Below are positions 8,875-17,734 of a DNA stretch of 64,000 nt, one piece after another; positions within the stretch are counted from its first letter, which is position 1; each line of letters starts with the position of its first letter. The stretch comes from DASYTH01 sp045806965. GTDB lineage: Bacteria > Actinomycetota > Actinomycetes > Mycobacteriales > Pseudonocardiaceae. The stretch covers positions 83,443 to 147,442 of the forward strand of contig JBJMIG010000038.1 of the NCBI GenBank assembly GCA_045806965.1, read 5' to 3'. Below the pieces are notes generated by a model. That model saw only the letters and a program-made list of their open reading frames with translations, made no database searches and was not told where the DNA came from. The position numbers and the translations under genes are program-made.

Positions 8875-8933
8875 ATACAGCGCAATGTCACCTTCATTCG
8901 CTTCTAACCGCGGAATGTCACCTTGCGCTGTAT
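8875..8933. repeat. Inverted repeat enclosing two copies of the AATGTCACCTT motif
   Basis: Arms ATACAGCGCAA (8875-8885) and TTGCGCTGTAT (8923-8933) are perfect 11-bp complements. Direct copies of AATGTCACCTT lie at 8884-8894 and 8914-8924. The element sits between the converging membrane-protein gene and prmC and supplies the prmC stop codon (8918-8920). The reverse complement of the motif recurs at 22637-22660 and 44466-44489. It may act as a bidirectional terminator or be a REP/MITE-like repeat. Confidence 0.7.
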
Positions 8934-9832
8934 TCCTGGGGCGGGCTCGACTCCTGTGCTGGGCTCGCCGCCCGGCGTGCGGTGGCGAACCGGGGGCGGC
9001 CGGCCAGGTCGCGATGGTCCGAGACCTCGGTGAGCACCCGGCGGGCTCGGAGCAGGGCCGGCACCGACTCGGCCTGGGTGTCGTCGTGCTCGATGGCCAC
9101 CCGGCCGCCGGGCGCCAGCAGGCGGGCGGCGCAGCCGACCACCTGGCGGATCACGGCGAGGCCGTCCCGGCCGGCGAACACCGCGGCCGGCGGGTCGTGG
9201 TCGGCGACCTCGGGAGGCACATCGGTGCCGAGCGGGACGTACGGCGGGTTGCAGAGCACCAGGTCGACCCGGCCGTCGAAGTCGGTGAGCAGGGCCGGAT
9301 CGGTGACGTCGCCGGCGTGCAGGTGAATCTCGGCGTCGCCGGCGGCCTGGCGTTGGCCGGCGTTGCGCCGGGCCCAGGCCAGCGCCGCGGGGTCGAGCTC
9401 GACGCCGTGCACCACGGCGTCCGGGCGGGCGGCGGCCACCGCCAGCGCCAGCGCGCCGGAACCGGTGCAGAGGTCGACCACCACCGGCGCACGGACCGGC
9501 TCGAGCGCGGCCAGGCCCCAGGCGAGCAGCAACTCGGTCTCCGGGCGCGGTAGGAAAACGCCGGGGCCCACCGCGAGGGTGACCATGCCGACGCACACCT
9601 GGCCGGTGAGGTGTTGCAGCGGTACCCGGCGAGCCCGCTGCGCCACCAGCCGGCCGATGGCATCCACCACGGGCGGGTCGATCAGCGGGACCAGCGGCAG
9701 CTTGGTGCGCGCGACGCCGAGCACGTGCGCGGCCAGCAGCTCGGCGTCGGCACGCGGGCTGGCCACCCCGGCACCGGCCAGGACACGTTCCGCTTCGAGG
9801 ATGGCCACCCGAAGGGGTTGCCGGTCGGTCAT
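8918..9832 (-). CDS. prmC: Release factor glutamine methyltransferase PrmC
   Basis: A 304-residue class I methyltransferase with PRPETE (about residue 95), the SAM loop VVDLCTGSGALAL and the catalytic NPPY motif (LVLCNPPYVPLG). It methylates the Gln of the GGQ motif of RF1/RF2; its substrate gene prfA is directly upstream, sharing an ATGA overlap at 9829-9832. The C-terminal residues QEYSAR and the stop codon are encoded by the inverted repeat at 8875-8933, so the tail differs from family members. The sua5 gene that often follows prmC in actinobacteria is absent. Confidence 0.95.
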   Translation of the reverse strand: MTDRQPLRVAILEAERVLAGAGVASPRADAELLAAHVLGVARTKLPLVPLIDPPVVDAIGRLVAQRARRVPLQHLTGQVCVGMVTLAVGPGVFLPRPETELLLAWGLAALEPVRAPVVVDLCTGSGALALAVAAARPDAVVHGVELDPAALAWARRNAGQRQAAGDAEIHLHAGDVTDPALLTDFDGRVDLVLCNPPYVPLGTDVPPEVADHDPPAAVFAGRDGLAVIRQVVGCAARLLAPGGRVAIEHDDTQAESVPALLRARRVLTEVSDHRDLAGRPRFATARRAASPAQESSPPQEYSAR

Positions 9833-10908
9833 GCCGTTCCGTGGCCGGCCAGCCGCTCGGCCCGGTCGGCCACGGCGAGCGCGTCCAGCACACCGTCCAG
9901 CTCGCCGCCGAGGACATGGTCGAGGTTATAGGCCTTGTAGTTGACCCGGTGGTCGGAGATCCGGTTCTCCGGGTAGTTGTAGGTGCGTACCCGCTCGGAC
10001 CGGTCCACCGTGCGCACCTGGCTGCGCCGGGCGTCCGCGGCTTGCTTCGCGGCCTCCTCCTCGGCGGCGGCCACCAGCCGGACCCGCAGCACCTGGAGCG
10101 CGCGGGTCTTGTTCTGAAGCTGGGAGCGCTCGTTCTGGCAGGACACCACGATCCCGGTCGGTAGGTGGGTGATGCGGACCGCCGAGTCGGTGGTGTTCAC
10201 GCTCTGGCCGCCCTTGCCGGACGAGCGGTACACGTCGATGCGCAGATCCTTCTCGTCGATCTCCACGTCGGACACCTCCTCGGAGAGGTCCGGGTAGACC
10301 AGCACGCCGGCCGCCGAGGTGTGGATGCGGCCCTGCGACTCGGTGACCGGAACCCGTTGCACGCGGTGCACCCCGCCCTCGAACTTCAGCCGGGACCAGA
10401 CGCCGTCCGGGCCGTCGCCCCTGCCCTTGATCACCAGGGTGGCGTCCTTGTACCCGCCGAGATCGGACTCGGTGCCGTCCAGCACCTCGGCCTTCCAGCC
10501 GCGCCGCTCGGCGTAGCGCAGGTACATCCGCAGCAGGTCGCCGGCGAACAACGCCGACTCCTCGCCGCCCTCCCCCGACTTGATCTCCATCAGCAGGTCG
10601 GAGCCGTCGTACGGGTCGCGCGGCGCGAGCAGCTCGGCGAGCTTGGTCTCCAGCTCGGGCACCCGCGCGGCCAGCTCCGCCGCCTCCGCTGCGAAGGTCT
10701 CGTCCTCCTTGACCAGGTCGTTGGCCGCGCCGAGGTCCGCCTCAGCGGCCTCCAGCTCGCGCAACGCCTTCACGATCGGGGTCAGCTCGGCGTAGCGCCG
10801 GCCAAGCCGGCGGGCCTGGTTCTGGTCGGCGTGCACGGCCGGGTCGGCGAGGGAGCGCTCCAGCTCGTCGAACTCGCGCAGCAGCTCACGCAGCGTCGAG
10901 GAGTCCAC
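9829..10908 (-). CDS. prfA: Peptide chain release factor 1
   Basis: A 359-residue class I release factor. The stop-codon recognition tripeptide is PVT (in QRVPVTESQGRIHTS), matching the PxT of RF1 rather than the SPF of RF2. The catalytic GGQ is in SSGKGGQSVNTTDS. It ends translation at UAA and UAG in the ribosomal A site. GTG 10908 has an AGGTGA-type ribosome-binding site. It follows rpmE after about 100 bp that contains a hairpin, and runs into prmC by overlap. Confidence 0.97.
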   Translation of the reverse strand: MDSSTLRELLREFDELERSLADPAVHADQNQARRLGRRYAELTPIVKALRELEAAEADLGAANDLVKEDETFAAEAAELAARVPELETKLAELLAPRDPYDGSDLLMEIKSGEGGEESALFAGDLLRMYLRYAERRGWKAEVLDGTESDLGGYKDATLVIKGRGDGPDGVWSRLKFEGGVHRVQRVPVTESQGRIHTSAAGVLVYPDLSEEVSDVEIDEKDLRIDVYRSSGKGGQSVNTTDSAVRITHLPTGIVVSCQNERSQLQNKTRALQVLRVRLVAAAEEEAAKQAADARRSQVRTVDRSERVRTYNYPENRISDHRVNYKAYNLDHVLGGELDGVLDALAVADRAERLAGHGTA

Positions 10909-10966
10909 CGGTCACCTCCCAGGCGACATCAATCCACGTCGATCCGTGTCGATCGCGCACATGACA

Positions 10967-10999
10967 ACGGCGCCCACCCAATCCGCGGGTAGGCGCCGT
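10967..10999 (-). terminator. Hairpin after rpmE
   Basis: ACGGCGCCCACCC (10967-10979) pairs with GGGTAGGCGCCGT (10987-10999) with one mismatch and a 7-nt loop. It starts 9 nt after the rpmE stop and precedes the prfA start. There is no U-tract, as is usual in high-GC actinobacteria. It could partly separate rpmE from prfA-prmC. Confidence 0.6.
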
Positions 11000-11007
11000 G
11001 ACCGTAG

Positions 11008-11226
11008 CTACTGGTTCTTCTGACGCTTGCCGTAGCGCGCCTCGAAGCGCGCCACCCGGCCGCCGGTGTCGAGAATCTTCTGCTTGCCGGTGTAGAACGG
11101 GTGGCAGTTGGAGCAGACCTCGACGTGGATGCTGCCGGAAGACTTGGTGCTGCGCGTGGTGAACGTATTGCCACAGCCGCAGACGACCTCGGTGAGGACG
11201 TACTGGGGGTGGATGCCGGTCTTCAC
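11008..11226 (-). CDS. rpmE: 50S ribosomal protein L31, zinc-binding type
   Basis: A 72-residue L31 beginning MKTGIHPQYV. It retains the zinc ribbon cysteines (CGCGN and CSNCHPFYTG), so it is the zinc-containing type (C+), not the zinc-free paralog induced under zinc starvation. It ends in a basic KRQKNQ tail. It is placed between rho and prfA, the usual actinobacterial order. Confidence 0.97.
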   Translation of the reverse strand: MKTGIHPQYVLTEVVCGCGNTFTTRSTKSSGSIHVEVCSNCHPFYTGKQKILDTGGRVARFEARYGKRQKNQ

Positions 11227-11461
11227 AGATCTTGTCCTCTCGTTGCGGCCGCCGGGTCCCCGGTGGATCGGGGTGAACCGGTGCCGGACTCGACCTCATA
11301 GTGTGCCAGACCATGCAACATGCCTGGCGGCGTGGGTATTCCTGACGTTCCTGCGACCGGTCAACTGTCGTTCGTCTCAGGACAACAACCACCCACCGCA
11401 GCCGACCGATCGCTCACCGATTACAACCGCGGACTCCCAGAGGAGCCCGCAAACTTGACAC

Positions 11462-11881
11462 ATGGTCCTCGGAGAGCGCCGCATCTCGCTGGCGGTCTGG
11501 GTGGTCGTACCGCTGCTGTTCTCCGCCGCGGTTCTGGGGCTCACCGCGTTCGGCGGCGTGCTGCTCGGCGCGGACTGGCAGGTGGACCTGTCCAGCGCGG
11601 TGCTCGGACCGGCCGCCGCGATCACCGGGCTGCTCTCCGCGAACGTCGACTGGCCGGCGCGCTGGCGGCGGTGGGGGATCGGGCTCGGCTATCCGGCGCT
11701 GGTGTTCGTGTCCGGACTGGTGTTCGCCGACGTCACCCTGCCGACCTCGGTGGCCATCGCCGCCGGACTGCCGGCCCTGGTCGTGATCGGCGTGCTGATC
11801 GCGCGTGAACGGAACAGAGTCGTTCCGATCGCGTACCGGGTCGCCCGCCCCGGCGCTACCGCCCCGGGGCGGCCGGCTTAG
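11462..11881 (+). CDS. Small four-helix integral membrane protein
   Basis: A 139-residue hydrophobic protein from ATG 11462 with about four transmembrane helices (WVVVPLLFSAAVLGLTAFGG; SAVLGPAAAITGLLSA; GLGYPALVFVSGLVFA; VAIAAGLPALVVIGVLI) and a short basic tail. No family is recognised. It stands alone on the plus strand, ending 3 nt before the end of rho on the opposite strand, with no room for a separate terminator. The 235 bp between rpmE and this gene must hold both divergent promoters; no clear operator was seen there. Confidence 0.65.
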   Translation: MVLGERRISLAVWVVVPLLFSAAVLGLTAFGGVLLGADWQVDLSSAVLGPAAAITGLLSANVDWPARWRRWGIGLGYPALVFVSGLVFADVTLPTSVAIAAGLPALVVIGVLIARERNRVVPIAYRVARPGATAPGRPA

Positions 11882-11884
11882 GGT

Positions 11885-14011
11885 TCAGTCGTCGTTCATC
11901 GACGGGGTGGTCTTGGACACCTGCATCAGGAACTCGATGTTGGTGCGGCTCTTGCGCAGCCGGTCGAGCAGCAGCTCGATGGCCGCCTGGCTGTCCAGGG
12001 CGTGCAGCACCCTGCGCAGCTTCACGGTGACCGCAAGCTCGTCCGGCGGGAGCAGCAGCTCCTCCTTGCGAGTGCCGGACGGGTCGACGTCGACCGCGGG
12101 GAAGATGCGCTTGTCGGCGATCTTGCGGTCCAGCTTGAGCTCGGCGTTGCCGGTGCCCTTGAACTCCTCGAAGATCACCATGTCACCCGCCGAGCCGGTC
12201 TCGACCAGGGCGGTGGCGAAGATCGTCAGCGAACCGCCGCCCTCGATGTTGCGGGCCGCGCCGAGGAAGCGCTTCGGCGGGAACAGCGCGGTCGAGTCCA
12301 CACCGCCGGAGAGGATCCGGCCGGACGCGGGCGCGGCCAGGTTGTAGGCCCGACCGAGCCGGGTGATCGAGTCGAGCAGCACGACCACGTCGTGGCCCAT
12401 CTCGACCAGGCGCTTGGCCCGCTCGATGGACAGCTCGGCGACCGTCGTGTGGTCCGACGGCGGACGGTCGAAGGTGGAGGCGATGACCTCGCCCTTCACC
12501 GACCGCTGCATGTCGGTGACCTCTTCCGGCCGCTCGTCCACCAGCACCACCATGAGGTAGCACTCGGGGTTGTTCGTGGTGATCGCGTTCGCGATGGACT
12601 GCAGCACCGAGGTCTTGCCGGCCTTCGGCGGCGACACGATCAGCGCGCGCTGGCCCTTGCCGACCGGCATCACCAGGTCGATCACCCGGGTGGTGAGCAG
12701 GTGCGACTCGGTCTCAAGCCGCAGCCGCTCGTTGGGGTAGAGCGGGGTCAGCTTGGTGAACTCCGGCCGGCTCTTGGCCGCGTCCGGATCGAGACCGTTG
12801 ATCGTCTCCACCCGGACCAGCGGGTTGAACTTCTGCCGCTGCTGCTCGCCCTCGCGAGGCTGCCGGACCAGGCCGGTGATCGCGTCACCGCGGCGCAGCC
12901 CGTACTTGCGAACCAGGGAGAGCGAGACGTACACGTCGTTCGGCCCGGCGAGGTAGCCGGAGGTGCGCACGAACGCGTAGTTCTCGAGCACGTCGAGCAC
13001 GCCTGCGACGGGCAACAGCACGTCGTCCTCGCGGACCTCGGTGTCGTTGTTGCCGGCCTCGACCCGACCGCCGCCACCGGTGCGGCGCCTGCGGTCTCGG
13101 AAGCGCCGGCCGCGCCGGCCGCCGCGCTCGTCGTCATCGTCGTCCGGACCGTTCTGGTCGTGCCGCTGGCGGTCCCGGTCGCCCTGACCACGGTCGCCCT
13201 GCCGGTCGCCCCGGTCCCGGTCGCCCTGACCACGGTCGCCCTGCCGGTCGCCCCGGTCCCGGTCGCCCTGACCACGGTCGCCCTGCCGGTCACCTCGGTC
13301 CCGGTCGCCCCGGTCCCGGTCGCTCTGCCGGTCACCGCGCTGGCGCTCGCCCTGCTGGCGGCCGTCCTGCTGGCGGCCGTCCTGCTGGCGCTCGCCCTGC
13401 TGGCGGCCGTCCTGCTGGCGGCCGTCCTGACGTTCCTCCGTCCGGGTGCGGCCCTCATCGGAGGCCACCCGCGCCTCGCCGCCCGACGGGCTGCCGGCCG
13501 GACGGCTGGAGCCGCGTCGGCGCCGGCCACCCTCACGGCCACCCTCGCGGCGTCCCGCGCCGTCGACCTCGCTGTCCGCCGGCTCGGCGGTCTCGGCCTT
13601 CACCTCGACCGGGCGCTCGTCCCTGGTCTCGACCGGTGCGCTCGCCGCGGACGGCTCACTCGTGGTCTTGGTCGGGCGGCTGCTTGGACGGTCCTCGATG
13701 CCACCGAGGGGCAGGGTCTCCGCGGACGCGCCTGCGCCGCCGCCCTGCCGCTCCTTGATGGCCGCGATCAGGTCGCCCTTGCGCATCCCACCCGTACCGG
13801 TGATGCCCAGCTGGCCGGCCAACTCGCGAAGCTCGGCGAGCACCATGCCGGTGAGCCCGGCGCGGCGTTTCGGCGTGCCACCGTTGGCGCCGGCACCTGG
13901 CGCCTTCCCCGCGGTGTCGGGGCGAGACGTCGAGGCCTCGTTCGGCGAACCGGCCCCGGCTCCGACCGAGCCCGTCGCCGCATCGCTGCTCAGCAAATCA
14001 GTGTTGCTCAC
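11885..14011 (-). CDS. rho: Transcription termination factor Rho with long disordered insertion
   Basis: GTG 14011 is chosen: it follows AGGAAGGAC and gives VSNTDLLSS, like other actinobacterial Rho N-termini; the protein is 708 residues. An N-terminal Rho_N/SAP-like helix (LRELAGQLGITGTGGMRKGDLIAAI) is followed by about 220 residues rich in Arg, Asp, Gly and Gln. The RNA-binding OSN domain (LPVAGVLDVLENYAFVRTSGY) comes next. The ATPase follows, with Walker A SPPKAGKTS and Walker B HDVVVLLDSITRLGRAYN. Rho is the RNA-dependent helicase that ends untranslated transcripts. The insertion is much larger than in E. coli Rho (419 residues) and carries near-perfect repeats. Confidence 0.97.
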   Translation of the reverse strand: MSNTDLLSSDAATGSVGAGAGSPNEASTSRPDTAGKAPGAGANGGTPKRRAGLTGMVLAELRELAGQLGITGTGGMRKGDLIAAIKERQGGGAGASAETLPLGGIEDRPSSRPTKTTSEPSAASAPVETRDERPVEVKAETAEPADSEVDGAGRREGGREGGRRRRGSSRPAGSPSGGEARVASDEGRTRTEERQDGRQQDGRQQGERQQDGRQQDGRQQGERQRGDRQSDRDRGDRDRGDRQGDRGQGDRDRGDRQGDRGQGDRDRGDRQGDRGQGDRDRQRHDQNGPDDDDDERGGRRGRRFRDRRRRTGGGGRVEAGNNDTEVREDDVLLPVAGVLDVLENYAFVRTSGYLAGPNDVYVSLSLVRKYGLRRGDAITGLVRQPREGEQQRQKFNPLVRVETINGLDPDAAKSRPEFTKLTPLYPNERLRLETESHLLTTRVIDLVMPVGKGQRALIVSPPKAGKTSVLQSIANAITTNNPECYLMVVLVDERPEEVTDMQRSVKGEVIASTFDRPPSDHTTVAELSIERAKRLVEMGHDVVVLLDSITRLGRAYNLAAPASGRILSGGVDSTALFPPKRFLGAARNIEGGGSLTIFATALVETGSAGDMVIFEEFKGTGNAELKLDRKIADKRIFPAVDVDPSGTRKEELLLPPDELAVTVKLRRVLHALDSQAAIELLLDRLRKSRTNIEFLMQVSKTTPSMNDD
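13176..13301 (-). repeat. Three 42-bp tandem repeats inside rho
   Basis: Units at 13176-13217, 13218-13259 and 13260-13301 are near-identical and encode 14 residues each (DRGDRQGDRGQGDR). A second set of shorter 15-bp-type repeats (QQDGR/QQGER) lies at about 13335-13430. The length is a multiple of three, so copy-number change keeps the frame. Confidence 0.85.
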
Positions 14012-14475
14012 TAATGTCCTTCCTAACCGGTCCCCGCCTCCAACGCGGACCAGCGGACCCGCCGCCCGTCGGAACGCGAGACGGCGTATTCCCCGCTGTC
14101 GGCTGACTTTCGCCGCAACCTTGGCCACCTGGTGGGCCATGCGGACGACTTGATCGCCGACACGGAGTATCTCGGCCACCACCTCATCGGGAACCTGGCA
14201 ACGCCGACTCAGGCCTGACAGGCCGAGCCGGCATCTTGCACAGCAGATGCGACCCGGAAAGAGCTCCCCGGGAACTGCACCGGGCGCCCGAGCGCGCGGT
14301 GACTGAACGCCCACGAGGGTAGACGGCACTCACTCAACGTGCAACAACCGGGGTACCGGAGTGGCTCGACAGAAACAACCGCAGCCACCTCAGGTTTGTT
14401 CCCACCTGGGCACCTGCCCGGCCGACGGACCAGGCGGTGCTCAAGACAAGGAGTGACCTTGGCCACGTCAGACGT
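14012..14475 (-). promoter_or_regulatory. Long rho leader with candidate promoter
   Basis: These 464 bp between thrB and rho hold no convincing gene. On the minus strand TTGCAC (plus positions 14339-14344) and TACCCT (plus 14316-14321) are 17 bp apart and fit a sigma-70-type promoter. Transcription from it would give a leader of about 300 nt, in line with known autogenous control of rho by attenuation in other bacteria. The frame upstream of GTG 14011 stays open for about 105 codons but has no good ribosome-binding site. Confidence 0.45.
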
Positions 14476-15366
14476 CTAGTCGAACTCAATCCGCACCCCC
14501 CGCCGGTCCACCGGGAGCTCGCGGACGGTGAACCCGGTGTGGTCCACCTCGGGCAAAACCCCGTCCACGGTGAACGCCACAACGGTCGGCCCGGCGCCGG
14601 AAACCGTTGCCGCGACGCCCTCCCGGCGCAGCGCTCGGACCAGGGCCATGGTTCGCGGCCAGGCATCCTGCCGGTAGTCCTGGTGCAGCCGGTCCTCGGT
14701 GGCGGCGAGCAGCAGGTCCGGCCGGGTCGTGACGGCCTGCACGGCCAGCGCGCAGCGGCCCGCGTTGAACGCCGCGTCCGCGTGCGGAACCGATTCCGGC
14801 AGCAGGGCCCGGGTCATCGAGGTGGCCGACCGCTCCTCCGGGATCAGTACCACCGGACGCAGGTCCGGGTGCGGCTCCAGACGCAGCGCGGCGAACCCGT
14901 CGGCCCCGTGCCAGGCCAGCACCAGGCCGCCGAGCAGGCTGGCCGCGGCATTGTCCGCGTGCCCCTCGAACTCGGCGGCCAACCGCAACGCCCCAGCGTC
15001 CGGCTGCCGGCCCGCGAGGCCGTAGGCGACGGCCAGGCCGCCGGCCACCGCGGCGGCCGACGAACCCAGGCCGCGGGCGTGCGGAATGCCGTTCCGGCAG
15101 TTGAGATGCAGGCCGGGGGGCCGGGGCAGGCCGAGGTGGCGGCAACCGACCGACACCGCGCGGACCACCAGGTTGGACTCGTCTGAGCTGACCGTGCCGG
15201 CGCCCTCGCCGGTGATCAGCACCGTCAGCCCGGCCTCGCCGGGGACCACCTCGATCTCGTCGTAGAGGCCGAGGGCCAGACCGAGCGCGTCGAAGCCGGG
15301 GCCGAGGTTCGCGCTGGACGCCGGAACCAGAACCCTCAGACGATCACCTCGCGAGCTCGCCCTCAC
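14476..15366 (-). CDS. thrB: Homoserine kinase
   Basis: A 296-residue GHMP kinase with the N-terminal PASSANLGPGFDALGLALG, the ATP-binding ARGLGSSAAAVAGG and the C-terminal VSGAGPTVVAF motif. It phosphorylates homoserine for threonine synthesis. GTG 15366 overlaps the thrC stop (GTGA). It is last in the lysA-hom-thrC-thrB run. Confidence 0.96.
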   Translation of the reverse strand: MRASSRGDRLRVLVPASSANLGPGFDALGLALGLYDEIEVVPGEAGLTVLITGEGAGTVSSDESNLVVRAVSVGCRHLGLPRPPGLHLNCRNGIPHARGLGSSAAAVAGGLAVAYGLAGRQPDAGALRLAAEFEGHADNAAASLLGGLVLAWHGADGFAALRLEPHPDLRPVVLIPEERSATSMTRALLPESVPHADAAFNAGRCALAVQAVTTRPDLLLAATEDRLHQDYRQDAWPRTMALVRALRREGVAATVSGAGPTVVAFTVDGVLPEVDHTGFTVRELPVDRRGVRIEFD

Positions 15367-16433
15367 GCAAGCTCCAGCGCGTGGGCCACCGCGGTCGGGT
15401 CCACCGGCACCGGCTCCACCTCGAGCATCCCCCGCAGCGCGGTCTCCGGGTCCTTCAGGCCGTGTCCGGTGACGGTGCAGACCACCAGCGAGCCGGCCGG
15501 CAGCCGGCCGTCCGCGGCGACCACCAGCAGCCCGGCAACCCCGGTGGCCGACGCCGGCTCGACGAACACCCCCTCGCGGGTGGCCAGCAGCTTGTAGGCG
15601 GACAGGATCTGCTCGTCGGTGACCGCGTCGAACAGGCCACCGGACTCGTCGCGGGCGGTGACCGCGCCTGCCCAGGAGGCCGGGTTGCCCACCCGGATCG
15701 CGGTGGCCACGGTCTCCGGCCTGCGCACCGGCTCACCGGCGATCAGCGGCGCCGCCCCGGCGGCCTGGAAACCGAACATCCGCGGCGTCGCGGAGATCAC
15801 GCCGTCGGCGGCGTACTCCCGGTAGCCCTGCCAGTAGGCGGTGATGTTGCCGGCATTGCCGACCGGCAGGCAGTGAACGTCCGGCGGGCCGCCGAGCACG
15901 TCGCAGATCTCCCAGGCGGCACTGCGCTGGCCGATCAGCCGCACCGGGTTCACCGAGTTCACCAGCTCGATCGGGTACTCAGCGGCGGTCTTCGCGGCCA
16001 ACTCGAGGCAGTCGTCGAAGCTGCCGTCGATCTGGAGGATCCGGGCGCCGTGCATCACCGCCTGGGCCAGCTTGCCCAGCGCGATCTTGCCGCGCGGCAC
16101 CAGCACCGCGCAGGTCAGTCCCGCACGCGCGGCGTAGGCCGACGCCGAGGCCGAGGTGTTGCCGGTGGACGCACAGATCACCGCGGTCATCCCGGTGGCC
16201 AACGCGTGCGAGATGGCCACCGTCATGCCGCGATCCTTGAACGAGCCGGTCGGGTTCGCGCCCTCGACCTTGAGCAGCACCCGGCAGGCGGTCAGCTCGG
16301 AGAGGTGCGGCGCCTCGAGCAGCGGCGTGCCGCCCTCGTGCAGCGTGATGACCTTTGCGTTGGACGGCAACGTGATCCGTTCCGGATAGGCGCGGATCAC
16401 GCCCGGCCATTCGCGCTGCGCGAGCACCGTCAC
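15363..16433 (-). CDS. thrC: Threonine synthase
   Basis: A 356-residue fold-type II PLP enzyme, the usual actinobacterial size. The PLP lysine is in NPTGSFKDRGM and the phosphate-binding loop is VGNAGNITAYWQGY. It converts O-phosphohomoserine to threonine. GTG 16433 shares GTGA with the end of hom, and its own end overlaps thrB, so hom-thrC-thrB are translationally coupled. Confidence 0.96.
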   Translation of the reverse strand: MTVLAQREWPGVIRAYPERITLPSNAKVITLHEGGTPLLEAPHLSELTACRVLLKVEGANPTGSFKDRGMTVAISHALATGMTAVICASTGNTSASASAYAARAGLTCAVLVPRGKIALGKLAQAVMHGARILQIDGSFDDCLELAAKTAAEYPIELVNSVNPVRLIGQRSAAWEICDVLGGPPDVHCLPVGNAGNITAYWQGYREYAADGVISATPRMFGFQAAGAAPLIAGEPVRRPETVATAIRVGNPASWAGAVTARDESGGLFDAVTDEQILSAYKLLATREGVFVEPASATGVAGLLVVAADGRLPAGSLVVCTVTGHGLKDPETALRGMLEVEPVPVDPTAVAHALELA

Positions 16434-17734
16434 GAGACCTCACCCTCCACCCGCATCACGGAGACCACCTCGCGGACCGCGGGCAGCCCGGCAACCTTGT
16501 CCACCGTGGACCGCAGGGCGGCGTCCGGGGCCGAGTGGGTGACGATCACCAGGCTGGCGTCGGTCCCCCGGCCCTCCTGGCGCACCGCGGCGATGCTCAC
16601 ATCGTGCTCGGCGAACACCGAGGCCACCGTGGACAGCACGCCCGGCCGGTCGGCCACGTCCAGGCTCAGGTGGTAGCGGGTGATGGCCCGGGAGATCGGG
16701 CGCACGGGCAGCGCCGCGTAGGCCGATTCCCCCGGCCCCCGGCCGCCGACCACCCGGTTGCGGGCCACCGCGACCAGGTCGCCGAGCACCGCGCTCGCGG
16801 TGGGCGCGCCGCCGGCGCCCTGGCCGTAGAACATCAGCCGCCCGGCCGCCTCCGCCTCGACGAACACCGCGTTGAACGCCCCGCCGACGCCGGCGAGCGG
16901 GTGTCCCCTCGGGATCATCGCCGGATGCACCCGCACGGTGACCGCGTCGGTGTCGCCCTCGCTGGCCCGCTCGCAGATGGCCAGCAGCTTGATCGTCCGG
17001 CCGAGCGCGCGGGCCGCCGCGATGTCCACCGCGGTCACCGCGGAGATGCCCTCGCGATACACCTGCGCCGCGGTCACCCTGGTGTGAAAGGCCAGCGACG
17101 CGAGGATCGCGGCCTTCGACGCGGCGTCGTAGCCGTCCACGTCCGCGGTCGGGTCCGCCTCGGCGTAGCCGAGCCGGCTGGCCTCCTCAAGCGCCTCCGC
17201 GTAACCGGAGCCGGTCTCGTCCATCGCCGAGAGGATGTAGTTGGTGGTGCCGTTGACGATCCCCATCACCCGGGTGATCCGGTCTCCGGCGAGGGACTCG
17301 CGCAGCGGCCGGAGCAGCGGGATGGCGCCGGCCACCGCGGCCTCGAAGTACAGGTCGGCGCCGGAGGCGTCAGCGGCGGCGAACAACTCACCCGCGTGCT
17401 CGGCGAGCAGCGCCTTGTTCGCGCTGACCACGGACTTGCCCGAGCGCAGCGCGTTGAGCAGCAGGGTTCTGGCCGGCTCGATGCCGCCGATCAGCTCGAC
17501 CACGATGTCCACATCGGACGCGACCAGCGCTTCGGCGTCCGCGGTGAGCAACTCGACCGGGACGTCCGGGTGCCGGTTCGGCCGGCGCACCGCGATCCCG
17601 TTGAGACGCACCGACTTCCCGATCCGCGCGGCCAGGTCGCCGGCCTGCTCGGTGAGCAGCCGGGCGACCTCGGTGCCGACCGTGCCGCAGCCGAGCAGGG
17701 CTACCTTCAACGCGTCGCTCGCCACGTCGGTCAC
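16430..17734 (-). CDS. hom: Homoserine dehydrogenase with ACT domain
   Basis: A 434-residue enzyme with the NAD(P) loop LLGCGTVGTEVARLL, the catalytic-domain motifs GIVNGTTNYILSAM and EADPTADVDGYDAASKAAILA, and a C-terminal ACT domain (LSLDVADRPGVLSTVASVFAEHDVSI) expected to mediate threonine feedback. It reduces aspartate semialdehyde to homoserine, the branch point between lysine and threonine/methionine. GTG 17734 overlaps the lysA stop. Confidence 0.97.
   Translation of the reverse strand: MTDVASDALKVALLGCGTVGTEVARLLTEQAGDLAARIGKSVRLNGIAVRRPNRHPDVPVELLTADAEALVASDVDIVVELIGGIEPARTLLLNALRSGKSVVSANKALLAEHAGELFAAADASGADLYFEAAVAGAIPLLRPLRESLAGDRITRVMGIVNGTTNYILSAMDETGSGYAEALEEASRLGYAEADPTADVDGYDAASKAAILASLAFHTRVTAAQVYREGISAVTAVDIAAARALGRTIKLLAICERASEGDTDAVTVRVHPAMIPRGHPLAGVGGAFNAVFVEAEAAGRLMFYGQGAGGAPTASAVLGDLVAVARNRVVGGRGPGESAYAALPVRPISRAITRYHLSLDVADRPGVLSTVASVFAEHDVSIAAVRQEGRGTDASLVIVTHSAPDAALRSTVDKVAGLPAVREVVSVMRVEGEVS

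Noticed and set aside
12002..14014. Very long open frame on the plus strand opposite rho (about 670 codons)
   Set aside because: It is antisense to rho and arises from its GC-rich repeats; the sequence is Ala/Val/Leu-Arg low complexity with no domain and no ribosome-binding site.
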